Source: Paramesorhizobium sp049065735 (GTDB lineage: Bacteria; Pseudomonadota; Alphaproteobacteria; Rhizobiales; Rhizobiaceae). From it: a DNA stretch of 64,000 bases. Each line of letters starts with the position of its first letter. Within the stretch, counting starts at the first letter, position 1. The position numbers were made by a program, and so were the translations under genes. Of this stretch, positions 33,121 through 41,928 are shown one piece after another. The stretch lies in contig NZ_JBAKHD010000009.1 of NCBI RefSeq assembly GCF_049065735.1, positions 62,001 through 126,000 on the forward strand. The letters run 5' to 3'. The notes under the pieces were generated by a model that saw nothing but the letters and a program-made list of their open reading frames with translations, was not told where the DNA came from and made no database searches.

Positions 33121-34556
33121 AACGCTTTTTGCCGCGGACCTTGCCGAGCTGGTTGCTGCTCATCTTGATTGCCGGCCTGGTGGCGACACAGACGGCGACG
33201 CTCTCCATCGTCTCGCGCGATCGTGCCGACAACAACAATTTCCTTGAGCTTTTCCGGCTAAGCGAGCGGGCCGATACCCTGGTGAAGCTCCTTTATGCGG
33301 CACCGGCCGAAAGCCGGCAGAAGCTGGCGGCGAACATTTCCACTCCTTCCCGCCCGGTGTCCCTTTCTGATATTCCCGTCGTCAAATCCGCGATTGCATC
33401 CGATGACACAATGGCGGAGCTGGAGGATGTTCTTGTTGCGAGGATGTCAAGCTTCGGGGTTGTGGATGTCCGTATTCGCCGCGACATGCCCGAAACGGAG
33501 GCTGCGGCATTCCTGCCCGACCCGGCCGATCAGGGCGCGGGGGTGGTCGAGCAAGAGTTGTCGGATCTGGCCGCCGACTTCAGCCAAAGCGAAAGACTGA
33601 TGGCCTCGATTCAATTCAGGGACGGCCAGTGGGTGAATTTTTCGACGCCGATCTCTCCGGTGGATCCCATCCTGACGCCACAGACGCTGCCGCTTTACGG
33701 CACCGTTGCGGCGCTCGTCATCATCATGTCGATCTGGGCCATGCGCCGCCTGACGGCGCCCTATCAGGTGCTCGAAAAGGCCGTAGAGCGTATCGGCGCG
33801 GATGTCAAAAATCCTCCCCTGCCGGAGATCGGCCCGGCCGAGTACAGATCCGCCGCCCGGGCCGTCAATGCGATGCAGGAGCGGCTGAAAGGCTACATCG
33901 CCGAGCGGGAGCATCTGGCCGCTGCTCTTGCCCACGATCTCAGGACACCGCTGACGCGCGCGCGGCTGCGGCTCGAGATGCTGCGAAACGCCAAATTGCG
34001 CCAGGCCCTAGCAAACGACCTCAATGATATCGACGCTATCGTCAAATCCGTCATCGACTTTGCGAATTATGAAATTGTCGAAGAAGAAAAGGAGAAGATC
34101 GATTTCTGGTCGCTGATTGATTCCATCGCGGATGAATATCCGCAGATTTCATTCGGCCCGGACACCGTGCATGCGCGCGGGCTGATATGTTATGGGCAAC
34201 CGGTCGCCCTGCGCCGGTGCATCACCAACCTCATCGATAATGCCGTCACTTACGGAAAGGCTGTTACCATCGACCTGTTCCAGACCGAACAGGAGATCGT
34301 GCTGACCATCGCCGACAGGGGGCCCGGAATACCAAAGGAAAAGCTCGACGAGGTGTTCGAGCCATTCAGCCGGCTGGAGGGCTCGCGCAACCGGAAGACG
34401 GGCGGCTTCGGCTTAGGGCTGACGATCGCTCGCGGTATTGCACGACGCGCTGGCGGCGATATCGTGCTGGCGAACGGCCCGGAGGGTGGACTGCAGGCCC
34501 GGCTCATCCTGCCCCGCCTGCAGGGATCATCCGGGTCGGGAGTCTCTGCCAACTGA
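33117..34556 (+). CDS. Sensor histidine kinase
   Basis: The 479-residue protein has two membrane segments (about 11-33 and 191-209) enclosing a periplasmic sensor of about 155 residues. A HAMP linker follows, then the H-box with His273 (LAHDLRTPLTRARL), the N-box (NLIDNAVTYG) and G-boxes (DRGPGIP, GGFGLGL). It pairs with the response regulator encoded upstream. The stimulus is unknown. Confidence 0.88.
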   Translation: MKRFLPRTLPSWLLLILIAGLVATQTATLSIVSRDRADNNNFLELFRLSERADTLVKLLYAAPAESRQKLAANISTPSRPVSLSDIPVVKSAIASDDTMAELEDVLVARMSSFGVVDVRIRRDMPETEAAAFLPDPADQGAGVVEQELSDLAADFSQSERLMASIQFRDGQWVNFSTPISPVDPILTPQTLPLYGTVAALVIIMSIWAMRRLTAPYQVLEKAVERIGADVKNPPLPEIGPAEYRSAARAVNAMQERLKGYIAEREHLAAALAHDLRTPLTRARLRLEMLRNAKLRQALANDLNDIDAIVKSVIDFANYEIVEEEKEKIDFWSLIDSIADEYPQISFGPDTVHARGLICYGQPVALRRCITNLIDNAVTYGKAVTIDLFQTEQEIVLTIADRGPGIPKEKLDEVFEPFSRLEGSRNRKTGGFGLGLTIARGIARRAGGDIVLANGPEGGLQARLILPRLQGSSGSGVSAN

Positions 34557-34988
34557 GTGGTTAATAGGCTGACGTGGCTTCCTGACGGAGCCGAAGCGAG
34601 TGCGCTGCCTGGGAGACCGTCCCCGTTCACGGGACGAACAACAATCCGTGATCTGAATGTATCTCCCAGTTGCATTGATTTGTCTCAACATGGCTGCGAT
34701 TTGGCGCAGCGCCCATAAATCTCGCCTATGGGCCGATTTCGCATGGCGGATTTTGCGTATATTATCTAATAACAACAATAAGTTAGCTGCGTCTACACTC
34801 GGTATGCTTGTTTTGATGGCGTGGTGGGCTGGCAGGCCAGCCTCGTAAATAGTCTTATGGACGGATTGTCGCAGGGGGCGGGGTTCCGGAGCCGGAATTT
34901 GTCTGAATGATGGCCGGGACGATTCGCATTGTGGCTTTTTCGGAAAGCGTATCGAACCGTCCACCCACCCAATCGGCAGGAAATGCAA
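34557..34988. other. Intergenic region before the second dehydrogenase locus
   Basis: This 432-bp region has no convincing gene. A hairpin pairs CGTCCC (34618-34623) with GGGACG (34631-34636) shortly after the kinase gene and may be a weak terminator. A T/A-rich stretch at 34755-34790 (TTATCTAATAACAACAATAA) may hold the promoter of the dehydrogenase operon. A 63-residue frame at 34657-34848 lacks a ribosome binding site. Confidence 0.4.
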
Positions 34989-35690
34989 ATGACCGACCTT
35001 CCCGGATATCCGAGCCGGCGCAGCTTTTTGAAAGCTTCCGCCGCAAGCGCGGTGCTTTCAGGGCTCCCCATCTCCGCCAAAGCGGAACCGAAGACGCCTC
35101 CCGTTCCACTCGAGCAATATGAGCGCCAATATTTCAACGATGTTGAATGGGCCTTCATCCTCGCCGCCACGGCGCGGTTGATCCCATCAGAGGGCGACGG
35201 TCCCGGCGCCATCGAAACCCGGGTGCCCGTTTTCATCGATCTCCAGCTTGCCGGCGATTATGGCCGGGCGGATGATTGGTATATGGTCGGGCCGCATGAT
35301 CCATCAGCTGACCCGATGCTGGGCTGGCAGACGCCGCTCAACCCCGCGCAGCTTTACCGGCAGGCTATCCCGGCCTTCAATGCCTGGTGCGAGCAGACAT
35401 ATGGCGCGGCATTCGCGGCGCTGAATGCGGAACAGCAGGATGCGGCGCTGACGGCTCTTCAGAAAGGCCAGGTTGGCCTGCAGCCTGAGCTGCGCGATTT
35501 CTTCACCGTCCTCCTGCAGAACACCAAGGAAGGTTATTTCGCCGATCCCATGTATGGCGGCAATCACGGCATGCAGTCGTGGACCCATATCGGCTTCCCC
35601 GGCGCGCGCGCCAACTACAAGGAATGGGTCGAGCGGCACAATATCCGCTACCCGCTGGGTCCCGTTTCGATCAAGGGGGAGAGGGCATAA
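34989..35690 (+). CDS. Gluconate 2-dehydrogenase subunit 3-like protein (locus 2)
   Basis: The 233-residue protein has a Tat signal (PSRRSFLKASAASAV) and the same small-subunit end as locus 1 (YFADPMYGGNHGMQSWTHIGFPGARANY). ATG 34989 is eight bases after AGGA; ATG 34983 is nearby. It should escort the flavoprotein encoded next, whose start overlaps this stop as TAATG. Confidence 0.82.
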   Translation: MTDLPGYPSRRSFLKASAASAVLSGLPISAKAEPKTPPVPLEQYERQYFNDVEWAFILAATARLIPSEGDGPGAIETRVPVFIDLQLAGDYGRADDWYMVGPHDPSADPMLGWQTPLNPAQLYRQAIPAFNAWCEQTYGAAFAALNAEQQDAALTALQKGQVGLQPELRDFFTVLLQNTKEGYFADPMYGGNHGMQSWTHIGFPGARANYKEWVERHNIRYPLGPVSIKGERA

Positions 35691-37459
35691 TGGCACGCCA
35701 GGAAAAGAAGAAAGACGTGGTCGTCGTCGGCCTCGGCTGGACGGGTGCCATCCTCTCCATGGAACTCGCCCAGGAAGGGCTGGAAATCGTGGCGCTCGAA
35801 CGCGGGCCCGACCAGAACACGGTCCCCGACTTCAAGTATCCCAACATGATCGACGAGCTGAAATATGGCGTGCGGCTGAAGATGATGCAGCGCGCCAGCC
35901 AGCAAACGGTCACGGTGCGCCGCAACCAGGATGAGGTCGCGCTGCCCTATCGCAGCTTCGGCTCCTTCCTGCCGGGCAATGGCGTCGGCGGCGCAGGCAC
36001 GCACTGGAACGGCCTCAACTGGCGTCCGCAGCCAGAGGAATTGCGGCTGCGCTCCTATGTGCGCGAGCGCTGGGGTGAGCAGATCATTCCCGACGACATG
36101 TTGCTGGGCGATTATCCGATCACCTATGACGAACTGGAGCCGTTCTTCGACCGGTTCGAGCGCGTCGCCGGCATTTCCGGCAAGGCCGGCAATATCAAGG
36201 GCCAGATCATCGAGGGCGGCAATCCGTTCGAGGGATGGCGCTCGCGTGAATATCCGATGCCGCCGATGCCCACGACCTGGGACGGCAGGAAGTTCGCGGA
36301 CGCGGCCAAGGCCATGGGATATCATCCGTTCCCGTCGCCCGGCGGTATCGCTTCGACGGCCTATGTCAACGAATATGGCATGCAGATGGGGCCGTGCAAT
36401 CATTGCGGCTTCTGCGAGCGTTTCGGATGCTATCAATATTCGAAATCCTCGCCGCAAACCGCGATTCTCGATGCACTCAAGCGCATGCCGAATTTCTCCT
36501 ACCGCACGGGGGCCGAGGTGCTGCGCGTTGAGATGGCGCCTGATGGCAAGACGGCCACCGGCGTGACCTATTTCGACGAAAATAGCCAGGAAGAGGTCTT
36601 CCAGCCCGCCGATATCGTCGTCCTGGCGTCGTTCCAGCTCAACAATGTCCATCTGGCGCTGCTTTCGGGCATCGGCCAGCCCTACGACCCGGTGACGGGC
36701 GAGGGCGTGACGGGCCGCAATTATGCCTACCAGCTCACCGGCGGCGTGTCGCTCTTCTACAAGAACGAAGAGTTCAATCCGTTCATCGGCACCGGCGCGA
36801 ACGGCATGTGCATCGATGATTTCGGCGTCAACCAGATCGATTTCGGACGGGAAGGCTTTATCGGCGGCGCTTACTGGCGTGCCGGCCAGACCAACGGGCA
36901 GCCGATCCGCAGCATGGCGCTGCCCTCGAATACGCCGAGCTGGGGTGCGGGCTGGAAGAAAGCAATCGCCGAGTGGTACGGCCATGTCATGAATATCGGA
37001 ACCCACGGTTCCGTCATGTCCTACCGGACCAACCATCTCGACCTCGACCCGACCTACAAGGATCGGCATGGCCGCCCGCTCATGCGGATGACGTTCAACT
37101 GGAATCCCAACGATATCCGCATGACGCAGTTCATGAAGCGCAAGGCGGAAGAACTAGCCAAGACCATGAACCCGGACCTGCTGCAATCGTCGTTCAAGAA
37201 GGAAGGCGCGCAGTTCGATGTGCGGCCCTATCAGACGACGCACACGACAGGCGGCCACATCATGTCGGACAATCCGCGTGAGGGCGTGGTCAACCGCTAT
37301 TCGCAGGCATGGGACAAGCACAATGTGTTCATGACCGGCGCGGGCAATTTCGTTCAGAACACGCAGTATAACCCGACCGGCCTTCTCGGCGGACTTGCCT
37401 ATTCCACCGCGCATGCGATCCGCACACAATATCTGTCCAACCCGCGGCCGCTGATCTGA
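35690..37459 (+). CDS. GMC-family flavoprotein subunit, gluconate 2-dehydrogenase-like (locus 2)
   Basis: The 589-residue protein has the FAD motif VVGLGWTGAILSMEL, the cysteine cluster CNHCGFCERFGC, and TTHTTGGHIMSDNP with YNPTGLLGGL near the C terminus. It matches the locus 1 flavoprotein along its length, with many substitutions, so the loci are old paralogues or separate acquisitions. The start overlaps the upstream stop and follows GGGGGAGAGG. Confidence 0.86.
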   Translation: MARQEKKKDVVVVGLGWTGAILSMELAQEGLEIVALERGPDQNTVPDFKYPNMIDELKYGVRLKMMQRASQQTVTVRRNQDEVALPYRSFGSFLPGNGVGGAGTHWNGLNWRPQPEELRLRSYVRERWGEQIIPDDMLLGDYPITYDELEPFFDRFERVAGISGKAGNIKGQIIEGGNPFEGWRSREYPMPPMPTTWDGRKFADAAKAMGYHPFPSPGGIASTAYVNEYGMQMGPCNHCGFCERFGCYQYSKSSPQTAILDALKRMPNFSYRTGAEVLRVEMAPDGKTATGVTYFDENSQEEVFQPADIVVLASFQLNNVHLALLSGIGQPYDPVTGEGVTGRNYAYQLTGGVSLFYKNEEFNPFIGTGANGMCIDDFGVNQIDFGREGFIGGAYWRAGQTNGQPIRSMALPSNTPSWGAGWKKAIAEWYGHVMNIGTHGSVMSYRTNHLDLDPTYKDRHGRPLMRMTFNWNPNDIRMTQFMKRKAEELAKTMNPDLLQSSFKKEGAQFDVRPYQTTHTTGGHIMSDNPREGVVNRYSQAWDKHNVFMTGAGNFVQNTQYNPTGLLGGLAYSTAHAIRTQYLSNPRPLI

Positions 37460-37470
37460 GGAGAATGGCG

Positions 37471-38823
37471 ATGAAAACTTTTCTGCGCATCATCGGCGTT
37501 CTCGTCATCATTGGAATTGCTGCACTCCTGGCCTTCCTGTTCGTGCCTGTGCAACTGACCAAGCCGACGAAGGAACTGGCCGCCGACTGGAAACCCGCCC
37601 CCGGACAGGGCGAATATGTGATGTATGCCTCCGACTGCATGGCCTGCCATACGGCGGAGGGCGGCAAGCCCTTTGCCGGCGGACGCCCGATCGCCAGCCC
37701 CATGGGCACGATCTGGACCACCAACATCACCCCCGACCCGGAAACCGGTATCGGCAACTGGACGCTCGATCAGTTCCGCGCCGCCCTCTATGACGGCATT
37801 CGCGCCGATGGGGCCCATCTCTATCCCGCGATGCCCTATGAGAACTACCGCAAGCTCACCGAGGAGGATGTCCGGGCGCTCTATGATTATTTCATGCACC
37901 AGGTCCCGCCGGTGAAGAACGCCGTTCAGGAAACAAAGCTCGGTTTCCCGTTCAACATGCGTTTCGGCATTCGCGCGTGGAATTGGCTGGCTTTGAGGCA
38001 TGAAGCAGGCTTCACCCCGGCGGGTAAGTCCGAAATGCAGGACCGCGGTCAGTATCTCGTGGAAGGACCGGCCCACTGCGCGGCCTGCCACAGCCCGCGC
38101 AATCCGCTGATGATGCAGAGCGGGCTTAAAGCCGGCGACAAGGACTTCCTCACAGGCGGCGTTGTCGATGGCTGGAACGCGCCCTCGCTGCGCGGACCGA
38201 ACTCCGCTTCGCAGAAATGGTCCATGGAGGAAATGGCGGCCTATCTCGCGACGGGGCGCAACGCGCACTCGACCGCCAATGGTGAGATGGGGTTCGTCGT
38301 CAGGGACTCGCTGCAACACCTGACCGATGCGGATAATCTGGCAATTGCAGCCTTCTTGAAGAGCATCGATGGCGGCGAGGTCGAGACGCCGCAGGGCTTT
38401 GCCACGAAGGCCTCGACGGCGCTTCCCGCTGCTGAAGCAGATTCCGCCGGTGAAAAGACGGCGACCATGCTGACGGAGGCTTCCCCCTCTATGCCCCTGG
38501 GCGCCCGGCTTTACATCGACAATTGCGCCGCTTGTCATTTCGTGACGGGCAAAGGCGCGCCGGGCATCTTCCCCGAGCTTGCCGACAATGATCTGGTGAC
38601 CGGTTCGGAGGTGAAGCCGCTGATCTCGATCATCCTCAACGGCGCCGAGGTACCTTCGACGCAGAAGCGCCCGATGCGGCTGGTGATGCAGGGCTATGCG
38701 GACCGCCTGAGCGACGAAGAAGTCGCGGAACTGGCAAGCTTCGTTCGTTCCGCATGGGGCAATAATGCCAGCGCCGTCAAGGCCTCGGACGTGGCGGCGG
38801 TGCGAAACAGCCAACCGCATTGA
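37471..38823 (+). CDS. Triheme cytochrome c subunit (locus 2)
   Basis: The 450-residue protein has an N-terminal membrane segment (FLRIIGVLVIIGIAALLAFLFV) that is a signal or anchor, and three heme motifs (CMACH, CAACH, CAACH). GAGGAG lies seven bases before ATG 37471, which is chosen over ATG 37465. It is about 35 residues longer than its locus 1 counterpart, mainly between the second and third heme domains, where an Ala/Glu-rich linker occurs. Confidence 0.85.
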   Translation: MKTFLRIIGVLVIIGIAALLAFLFVPVQLTKPTKELAADWKPAPGQGEYVMYASDCMACHTAEGGKPFAGGRPIASPMGTIWTTNITPDPETGIGNWTLDQFRAALYDGIRADGAHLYPAMPYENYRKLTEEDVRALYDYFMHQVPPVKNAVQETKLGFPFNMRFGIRAWNWLALRHEAGFTPAGKSEMQDRGQYLVEGPAHCAACHSPRNPLMMQSGLKAGDKDFLTGGVVDGWNAPSLRGPNSASQKWSMEEMAAYLATGRNAHSTANGEMGFVVRDSLQHLTDADNLAIAAFLKSIDGGEVETPQGFATKASTALPAAEADSAGEKTATMLTEASPSMPLGARLYIDNCAACHFVTGKGAPGIFPELADNDLVTGSEVKPLISIILNGAEVPSTQKRPMRLVMQGYADRLSDEEVAELASFVRSAWGNNASAVKASDVAAVRNSQPH

Positions 38824-38836
38824 CCGCAATGATGCA

Positions 38837-38861
38837 CCGGCGGCGGGAGTTCCGCCGCCGG
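38837..38861 (+). terminator. Stem-loop after the locus 2 dehydrogenase operon
   Basis: CCGGCGGCGG pairs with CCGCCGCCGG (10 bp) around a 5-base loop, 13 bp after the cytochrome stop. No T-run follows. Confidence 0.5.
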
Positions 38862-39042
38862 CTGAAGGCACCTCACCATTGTCAGGCACTTGAGCAGGAT
38901 AAAATTGCTGTCAGGCCGCTGATTTCCTCGCCATATTCCTTTATTAGACGGTGCGAGGCCTCCGAACGGGCGTGATGCGGCCCATCCGGAGAATGTGAAA
39001 ATATGGATAGCGATGCGATAGGCATTGCGGAGAGGAATTGAA

Positions 39043-40563
39043 ATGAGCTGGAAGCCCCACGGACGCCATCTGATTGCCGGGACGTGGACAGCGGGCGAGA
39101 AGACCTTCGAGTCGGCGCCTGCGACGGGTCCGTCACATGAATTCGCCGTCGGCACGCCGGAACTGGTCGCCCGCGCCTGCGAGGCCGCCGAGGATGCGTT
39201 CTGGACGTATGGCTATACCTCGCGCGAGCAGCGCGCGGCATTTCTTGACGCGATTGCCGATGAAATCGAGGCGCGTGCCGCTGCCATCACCGAGATCGGC
39301 ACGCAGGAAACCGGCCTGCCCGCAGGCCGTCTGGAAGGCGAGCGTGGCCGCACGACGGGCCAACTGCGTCTTTTCGCCGAGCATATCCGCAAGGGCGAAT
39401 ATCTCGACCGCCGCGTCGATCAGGCGCTGCCTGACCGCAAGCCTCTGCCGCGTCCGGAAATTCGCCTGATGCAGCGTCCGGTCGGCCCGGTCGCGGTATT
39501 CGGCGCGTCCAACTTTCCGCTGGCCTTCTCTACCGCCGGCGGCGACACGGCGGCAGCGCTTGCTGCGGGCTGCCCGGTTGTGGTGAAAGGTCACTCGGCC
39601 CATCCCGGAACCGGCGAGATCGTAGCCGAGGCCATCCTTGCGGCGATTGAAAAGACCGGCATGCCCAAGGGCGTGTTCAGCCTCATTCAGGGCGGCGACC
39701 GCAAGGTGGGCGAGGCGCTCGTCACGCATCCGCTGATCAAGGCTGTTGGCTTCACCGGATCGCTTGCAGGAGGGCGCGCCCTCTTCAATCTCTGTGCGCA
39801 GCGGCCGGAGCCGATTCCGTTCTTCGGTGAGCTGGGCTCGGTCAACCCGATGTTCATGCTGCCGCAGGCTGTCAAGGCGCGCGCAAGCTCGCTTGGCGAG
39901 GGCTGGGCCGGCTCGCTTACCCTGGGTGCTGGGCAATTCTGCACCAATCCGGGCATTGCCGTCGTCATCGATGGGCCGGACGCGGATAATTTCGTGAACT
40001 CCACCCGCGATGCGCTGGAAAAGGTCGCGCCGCAAACCATGCTGACCGACGGTATTGCGAAAGCCTATCAGGATGGCAAGGCCCGCTTCGACAGCCGTAA
40101 TTCCGTCAAGCCGGTTCTCACCACCCAAAGCACAGGCCGGGAAGCCTCGCCCAATCTTTATGAAACGACGGGCGATGCGTTCCTGGAAGATCACACGCTG
40201 GGTGAAGAGGTGTTCGGCCCCCTCGGCGTCGTGGTCCGCGTGCGGTCGGTGGACGAGATGGTTCATCTCGCCAAAGGGCTTGAAGGCCAGCTGACCGTGA
40301 CATTGCATCTGGATGCCGCAGACGCGGATGACGCCCGCAAACTGCTTCCGGTTCTAGAGCGCAAGGCCGGGCGCATTCTCGCCAACGGTTTTCCCACGGG
40401 CGTAGAAGTGGTCGACTCGATGGTCCATGGCGGCCCGTATCCGGCAAGCACCAATTTCGGCGCAACCAGCGTCGGCACCATGTCCATCCGCCGCTTCCTG
40501 CGTCCGGTTTCCTACCAGAACATCCCAGCCGATATCCTGGCAGAGGATCTGGCCGGCGCCTGA
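39043..40563 (+). CDS. Aldehyde dehydrogenase, ketoglutaric semialdehyde dehydrogenase-like
   Basis: The 506-residue protein has the ALDH plan: cofactor site ASNFPLAFSTAGGD, general base FGELGS, and catalytic Cys in GQFCTNPG. GSVNP and the overall motifs fit the 2,5-dioxovalerate (alpha-ketoglutaric semialdehyde) dehydrogenase branch, the last step of pentose and sugar-acid oxidation to 2-oxoglutarate. Its position behind a sugar-acid-type dehydrogenase operon fits, but it has its own upstream gap of 200 bp. ATG 39043 follows GAGAGGAA. Confidence 0.8.
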   Translation: MSWKPHGRHLIAGTWTAGEKTFESAPATGPSHEFAVGTPELVARACEAAEDAFWTYGYTSREQRAAFLDAIADEIEARAAAITEIGTQETGLPAGRLEGERGRTTGQLRLFAEHIRKGEYLDRRVDQALPDRKPLPRPEIRLMQRPVGPVAVFGASNFPLAFSTAGGDTAAALAAGCPVVVKGHSAHPGTGEIVAEAILAAIEKTGMPKGVFSLIQGGDRKVGEALVTHPLIKAVGFTGSLAGGRALFNLCAQRPEPIPFFGELGSVNPMFMLPQAVKARASSLGEGWAGSLTLGAGQFCTNPGIAVVIDGPDADNFVNSTRDALEKVAPQTMLTDGIAKAYQDGKARFDSRNSVKPVLTTQSTGREASPNLYETTGDAFLEDHTLGEEVFGPLGVVVRVRSVDEMVHLAKGLEGQLTVTLHLDAADADDARKLLPVLERKAGRILANGFPTGVEVVDSMVHGGPYPASTNFGATSVGTMSIRRFLRPVSYQNIPADILAEDLAGA

Positions 40564-40689
40564 TGGCCGGCCAATGACGTTGGCCTTGCCGCCGTTAGTC
40601 GGCTTTCCGGCTGGCAAACGGCGGCAAGGCGCGTCTTCGGGGGTCGTCCGCGTCGCATCGCTCGGGAAGGTCTTTGAGCTATTAGAGCT

Positions 40690-40899
40690 TTTTGACGGAA
40701 GCATGGGTGGGACAGTAACCCCCCTCTGCCCTGCCGGGCATCTCCCCCCTCAAGGGGGGAGATTGGCTGACACGACGCTCCAACCTCGTTCTGCAACGTT
40801 TGCGGTTGGTGCCGACATCGATGAAGGTGTAATCTCCCCCCTTGAGGGGGAGATGCCCGGCAGGGCAGAGGGGGGGTGTGCCTCGCGATTCCGTCAAAA
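40690..40899. repeat. 210-bp MITE-like inverted repeat element
   Basis: An outer 11-bp pair (TTTTGACGGAA at 40690-40700 with TTCCGTCAAAA at 40889-40899) encloses a nearly perfect 46-bp inverted repeat (40719-40764 with 40831-40876), rich in C-runs and G-runs, around a 66-bp centre. There is no coding sequence. CCCTCTGCCCTGCCGGGCATCTCCCC-type palindromes recur between genes in Brucella and rhizobia. It occupies the 525-bp gap before the phosphoesterase gene. Confidence 0.7.
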
Positions 40900-41088
40900 C
40901 ATAATATCCCCAACCGAGCATCATCATCCTTCGGAAAACGCTTCCTTGAAGCTTCCGTGACAAAACTGAAAAACAGCTGAAAACATCCGTCAGCAAACTG
41001 ACATTCACGCCTTCTAAAGAGGTCGCCTAAGAGGCGCTGGCGGGGCCGCAAGGCAGGCTGGCGCACTTCCGACACAGAAGGCGCGCCC

Positions 41089-41928
41089 ATGAAGATCGTC
41101 CAGATCACCGATACGCATTTCAGCCCGAACAAGCCGCATTTCAATGGCAATTGGGAGCCGCTGGCTGAGTGGATCGAGGCGGAGCGGCCGGACCTCGTCA
41201 TCCATACCGGCGATTTGACCGTCGATGGCGCGGACCGGGAAGACGATATCGCCTTTTCCCTTGACCTGATGCGGCAGGTCTCCGCGCCTGTTCTGATCGT
41301 CCCGGGCAATCATGATGTCGGCCATCTCCCCGGCTCGCACCAGCCCGTCGATGCCGTGCGGCTCGAGCGCTGGCGGCGGCTGGCCGGGCCGGATTATTGG
41401 GCCGAGGATGCGGGCGACTGGCGGCTCATTGGCCTCAACAGTCTGCTGATGGGCTTCGGGGACGCAGAGGAGGACGCGCAGTTCGAATGGCTGCAGAAGC
41501 AGCTCAGCGAGCGTAATAGCCGCCGCGTCGCGCTCTTCACCCATAAGCCGCTTTTCGTCGACGAGCCGAATGAAGGCGACACCGGCTATTGGGGCATCCG
41601 TCCCGCCCAGCGCCGCCGCCTCTACGATCTCATTGCCCTCCATGACGTCGCGCTCTTTGCCAGCGGACATCTCCACTGGGCGTGGAAAGGCATATTCGGC
41701 CAGACCTCGCTCGTCTGGGGACCGTCTGCGGCCTTCATTCTCGACGGAATGGAGCGCGAAATGCCGGGAGAGCGTCTGGTCGGCGCGGTCGTTCACAGTT
41801 TCGGAGAAGATGTGGCGAGCGAAATCGTCGCCGTGCCCGGCATGACCGCGCATGTGCTCGATGATGTGGTCGCCGAAGTCTACCCGCATGAGGCCCATAA
41901 GGTGCAGAAGAGGGAGCCGGCGGAATGA
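41089..41928 (+). CDS. Metallophosphoesterase, CpdA/GpdQ-like
   Basis: The 279-residue protein has the calcineurin-like metal motifs D-x-H (ITDTHFS), GDL (IHTGDLT), GNHD (VPGNHDVG) and a late GHLH-like element (ASGHLHWAW). Family members cleave cAMP or glycerophosphodiesters. It overlaps the ABC ATPase gene by ATGA, so it belongs to the importer operon, which favours a phosphodiester substrate brought in by that importer (inference). Confidence 0.8.
   Translation: MKIVQITDTHFSPNKPHFNGNWEPLAEWIEAERPDLVIHTGDLTVDGADREDDIAFSLDLMRQVSAPVLIVPGNHDVGHLPGSHQPVDAVRLERWRRLAGPDYWAEDAGDWRLIGLNSLLMGFGDAEEDAQFEWLQKQLSERNSRRVALFTHKPLFVDEPNEGDTGYWGIRPAQRRRLYDLIALHDVALFASGHLHWAWKGIFGQTSLVWGPSAAFILDGMEREMPGERLVGAVVHSFGEDVASEIVAVPGMTAHVLDDVVAEVYPHEAHKVQKREPAE

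Noticed and set aside
34657..34848. 63-residue hydrophobic open frame
   Set aside because: No ribosome binding site, AT-rich end, and no neighbour suggesting an operon.
35648..37069. 473-residue minus-strand open frame
   Set aside because: Antisense to the locus 2 flavoprotein gene; high GC at third positions creates the long frame.
40690..40899. Insertion sequence
   Set aside because: The element is too short and contains no transposase frame, so only a non-autonomous repeat can be claimed.
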